Source of the DNA: Opitutaceae bacterium
GTDB taxonomy: Bacteria > Verrucomicrobiota > Verrucomicrobiia > Opitutales > Opitutaceae
Direction: 5' to 3'
DNA: 6,134 nucleotides
NCBI GenBank assembly: GCA_025352845.1
Contig: JANXSC010000500.1
Span: 1-6,134 of the forward strand
Both the position numbers and the translations under genes were made by a program. This document shows, piece by piece, positions 4,332-6,134 of this stretch. The notes beneath the pieces were generated by a model. It had not been told where the DNA came from. It did not search any database and worked only from the letters and a program-made list of their open reading frames with translations. The number at the start of each line of letters is the position of its first letter. The first letter of the stretch is position 1.

Positions 4332-6134
4332 TTACGGATCGACGTCGTAAACTTCGACGAGGCCCACGCCGGTGCCGCTGTTCACGCCGCTGAGCGTGAC
4401 GGTGTAGGCACCGGGCGCGAGCATCACGATCATCGCGGCATCCTTGCCGCCGTTGGCAAACGGGAAGGCACCGGCGGCAATCGCGGCCTGCGCGATGATG
4501 CCGGCGTCGGCGCCCGAGGCCCAGTCGTCATTGGTGCGGATAACCGTGCCGGTGACTTGATCGGCGAGCGAGAGCTGCGGGTCTGCCAGCACGCCCGGCA
4601 CACCGAAGCCGGTGAGCGTCGGGCCCGCACCGCGGATGAGCATGCGGCGCGAGTTCGCCCCGTTGATGACAAAGCCCGCGATGAGGACGTTGGCCCCCGT
4701 GCCGACCGAGCCGCGCGTGGAGACGTTGGCGGCCTTGGGGCCGGCGGCGCCGCCGGGCGTGACATCGTAAACCTCGATGAGGACCACGCCGGTCGCGCCG
4801 AGATTGTTGAGCGGAGCCTTGGCCTGAATCGTATAGTTCCCGGGCGGGAGCGTCGCGAGCACCGCGGCGTCGTTGGAATTCGGGCCGATAAAGGCAAACG
4901 CCCCGGCGCGCTGGATCGCCTGCTGAATCGCTGTGACCTGCGCCGCGCCGCCGGTCTGCGTGCCCCAGTCGTCGTTGATCAGCACCGGGGTCTGGTTGTT
5001 GCCGGCGTAAACTTCGAGGCGCGGGTTCGCGAGCACGCCGGGGACGTTAAACGGCGCGGCTCCGAGCGTCGGGCCGACGACGCGGATGAGCATCTGGCGC
5101 GTCTGCGTGGCGTTGGCACCCTGGACGACGAAGCCGCCGATGAGCAGGTTGGCTCCGGCCCCGGTGGTCGGGCCCCGGGTGGAGATATTCGCGAGGCGCG
5201 TCGGCGTGTTCGACAGCGTGAGCGTCGCCGGATCGCTTGTGGCGGTGGCGACGGAGCTGGTGATCGAGACGGTGTAGGTGCCGACACTCGTGGTGTTGAC
5301 GTTGGCGAGGCTGAGGATCGCGTTGGTCGCGTTGGCGATCGGCGCGCCGTTGAGGAGCCATTGGTAGGACAGCGGCGGGGCGCCCTGGGCCTCGACGCTG
5401 AAGAGCACCCCGGAGCGCGGAGAAACGGTGTAGGACTGCGGGTTCTTCGTGATCGTGACGTAGCGGTAGCCGTAGAGGATGTCCTTCAACGTGGCATCGG
5501 CCACGGGCCGCGCGAACGCCACGAGGCGGTCGGCCGCGGTGCCGGCGAAATTCCGCACGGCCGCGGTGCCGATCTGCGTGAGCGCGGCCACGCGCGTGGC
5601 GATTTGATCCGAGGTGACGGTGACGGGCGGGCGGTCGAGCTGGTAATAGAGCGCGGCGGCGCGGGCCTGGTCGAAGAGCGCGTCGTTCGTCGAGTTCGTG
5701 TTGGTGATGAACTCGGCGAGACAGGCCTGCAGTCCGATCACGGCGTAGCCGCGGCCGGTGGTGGCATTGAGCACGTTGTTGCTGCGGAACTGCACGCGGT
5801 TGAGCGCCGAGGGCGAGCCAAGGCCGGCCGCCAGATAGAGCCGGTTGAGGAAGGTCTCCGCCGGAATCAAACTCGCGGGGTTGTCGAGCAATTGTGTGGT
5901 GGGCACGACGCCGTATTTCGCGAAATACTCGTTGGAGCCGAGGATGGTGCCCTGCCCCTGATTCGCCGCGCCGACGGTCGCGGCAAGCCCTTGGTTACGG
6001 GCGGTCGTAAGGAGGCTCGCGTAGTTCGACGGCGTGGGCCACTGGCCCATCAGGACGTAATACGCGGCCAGCATGTTCACCGCTTGAGTGAAGCCCGTCT
6101 GATCCACGAGCGTCGTCACCAGATCCGCGCGGGT
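4332..6134 (-). CDS. Modular extracellular protein: DUF4214-like region, Ig-like domain, two tandem C-terminal domains (5' end missing)
   Basis: The frame is open to the right edge and ends at TAA 4332-4334. The GTG at 6119 is an internal codon, since in-frame codons T-R-A-D-L-V precede it; residues below count from that GTG. Residues 1-215 are helical and resemble DUF4214-type repeats found in surface proteins: VNMLAAYYVLMGQWPTPSNY (14-33), ILGSNEYFAKYG (59-70) and ETFLNRLYLAAGLGSPS (88-104). Residues 224-302 are an Ig-like domain with the usual PPLSYQWLLNGAPIANATN (248-266) and VGTYTVSIT (279-287) signatures and no disulphide cysteines. Two related domains then follow, 307-455 and 462-595, each running from N(I/V)STRG through LIRxxGPTL, PGVLA(N/D)P and NDDW to (I/V)EVYDV. 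The protein stops right after the second domain, with no PEP-CTERM, LPXTG or membrane anchor. It is probably secreted or surface-bound, but the signal peptide would lie outside the window. Adhesion or binding is a guess; no enzyme motif is visible here. Confidence 0.85.
   Translation of the reverse strand, partial: TRADLVTTLVDQTGFTQAVNMLAAYYVLMGQWPTPSNYASLLTTARNQGLAATVGAANQGQGTILGSNEYFAKYGVVPTTQLLDNPASLIPAETFLNRLYLAAGLGSPSALNRVQFRSNNVLNATTGRGYAVIGLQACLAEFITNTNSTNDALFDQARAAALYYQLDRPPVTVTSDQIATRVAALTQIGTAAVRNFAGTAADRLVAFARPVADATLKDILYGYRYVTITKNPQSYTVSPRSGVLFSVEAQGAPPLSYQWLLNGAPIANATNAILSLANVNTTSVGTYTVSITSSVATATSDPATLTLSNTPTRLANISTRGPTTGAGANLLIGGFVVQGANATQTRQMLIRVVGPTLGAAPFNVPGVLANPRLEVYAGNNQTPVLINDDWGTQTGGAAQVTAIQQAIQRAGAFAFIGPNSNDAAVLATLPPGNYTIQAKAPLNNLGATGVVLIEVYDVTPGGAAGPKAANVSTRGSVGTGANVLIAGFVINGANSRRMLIRGAGPTLTGFGVPGVLADPQLSLADQVTGTVIRTNDDWASGADAGIIAQAAIAAGAFPFANGGKDAAMIVMLAPGAYTVTLSGVNSGTGVGLVEVYDVDP
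4335..5201 (-). repeat. Tandem domain duplication inside the modular protein gene
   Basis: Two copies of one domain are encoded at 5201-4755 (about 149 residues) and 4736-4335 (134 residues). They share NxSTRG, TGAN(L/V)LI.GFV, GAN...RxMLIR..GPTL, VPGVLA.P, NDDW, AGAF.F, DAA, L.PG.YT and VEVYDV. Traces survive in the DNA: bases 4341-4373 and 4761-4793, exactly 420 apart, differ at only 4 of 33 positions. Elsewhere the copies have clearly diverged, including in length. This indicates an old duplication, or a conserved segment kept similar by selection or conversion. Confidence 0.8.

Overview
This is a GC-rich window with four protein-coding genes, two of them cut by the window edges, and no RNA genes, CRISPR array or transposase. 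The gene content suggests Verrucomicrobiota, most likely Opitutaceae. The reasons are an exported FAD-dependent oxidoreductase with a golvesin/xanthan-lyase-type C-terminal domain, a large extracellular protein with an Ig-like domain followed by tandem 'STRG...LIRxxGPTL...VEVYDV' domains, and GC-rich extragenic palindromes. This placement comes from family resemblance, not from a database search.

Layout: bases 1-1034 (+) hold the 3' part of an SMP-30/gluconolactonase-like beta-propeller gene. After 36 bases, 1071-1925 (+) encode a secreted TPR protein that may be co-transcribed with it. Bases 1926-2031 are a convergent intergenic gap with a 46-base compound palindrome. Bases 2032-4143 (-) encode the exported FAD-dependent oxidoreductase. 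Bases 4144-4331 are a 188-base gap with three more palindromes. From 4332 to the right edge (-) runs the 3' part of the modular Ig-like extracellular protein. The two left genes converge on the two right genes. All four products look exported or extracellular, or could be, but no pathway links them in the sequence.

The most interesting signal is in the gaps. Four hairpin units, found as two inverted pairs, share one design: a GTGG or GTAG tetranucleotide followed directly by a 19-nt foldback (8 bp stem, 3-nt loop). Aligned, the stems differ by paired compensatory changes at four of eight positions. The pairs have opposite arrangements: tetranucleotides facing inward at 1965-2010 and outward at 4229-4288. 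This is the architecture of REP/BIME elements mobilised by REP-associated tyrosine transposases (RAYTs), although no such transposase lies in this window.
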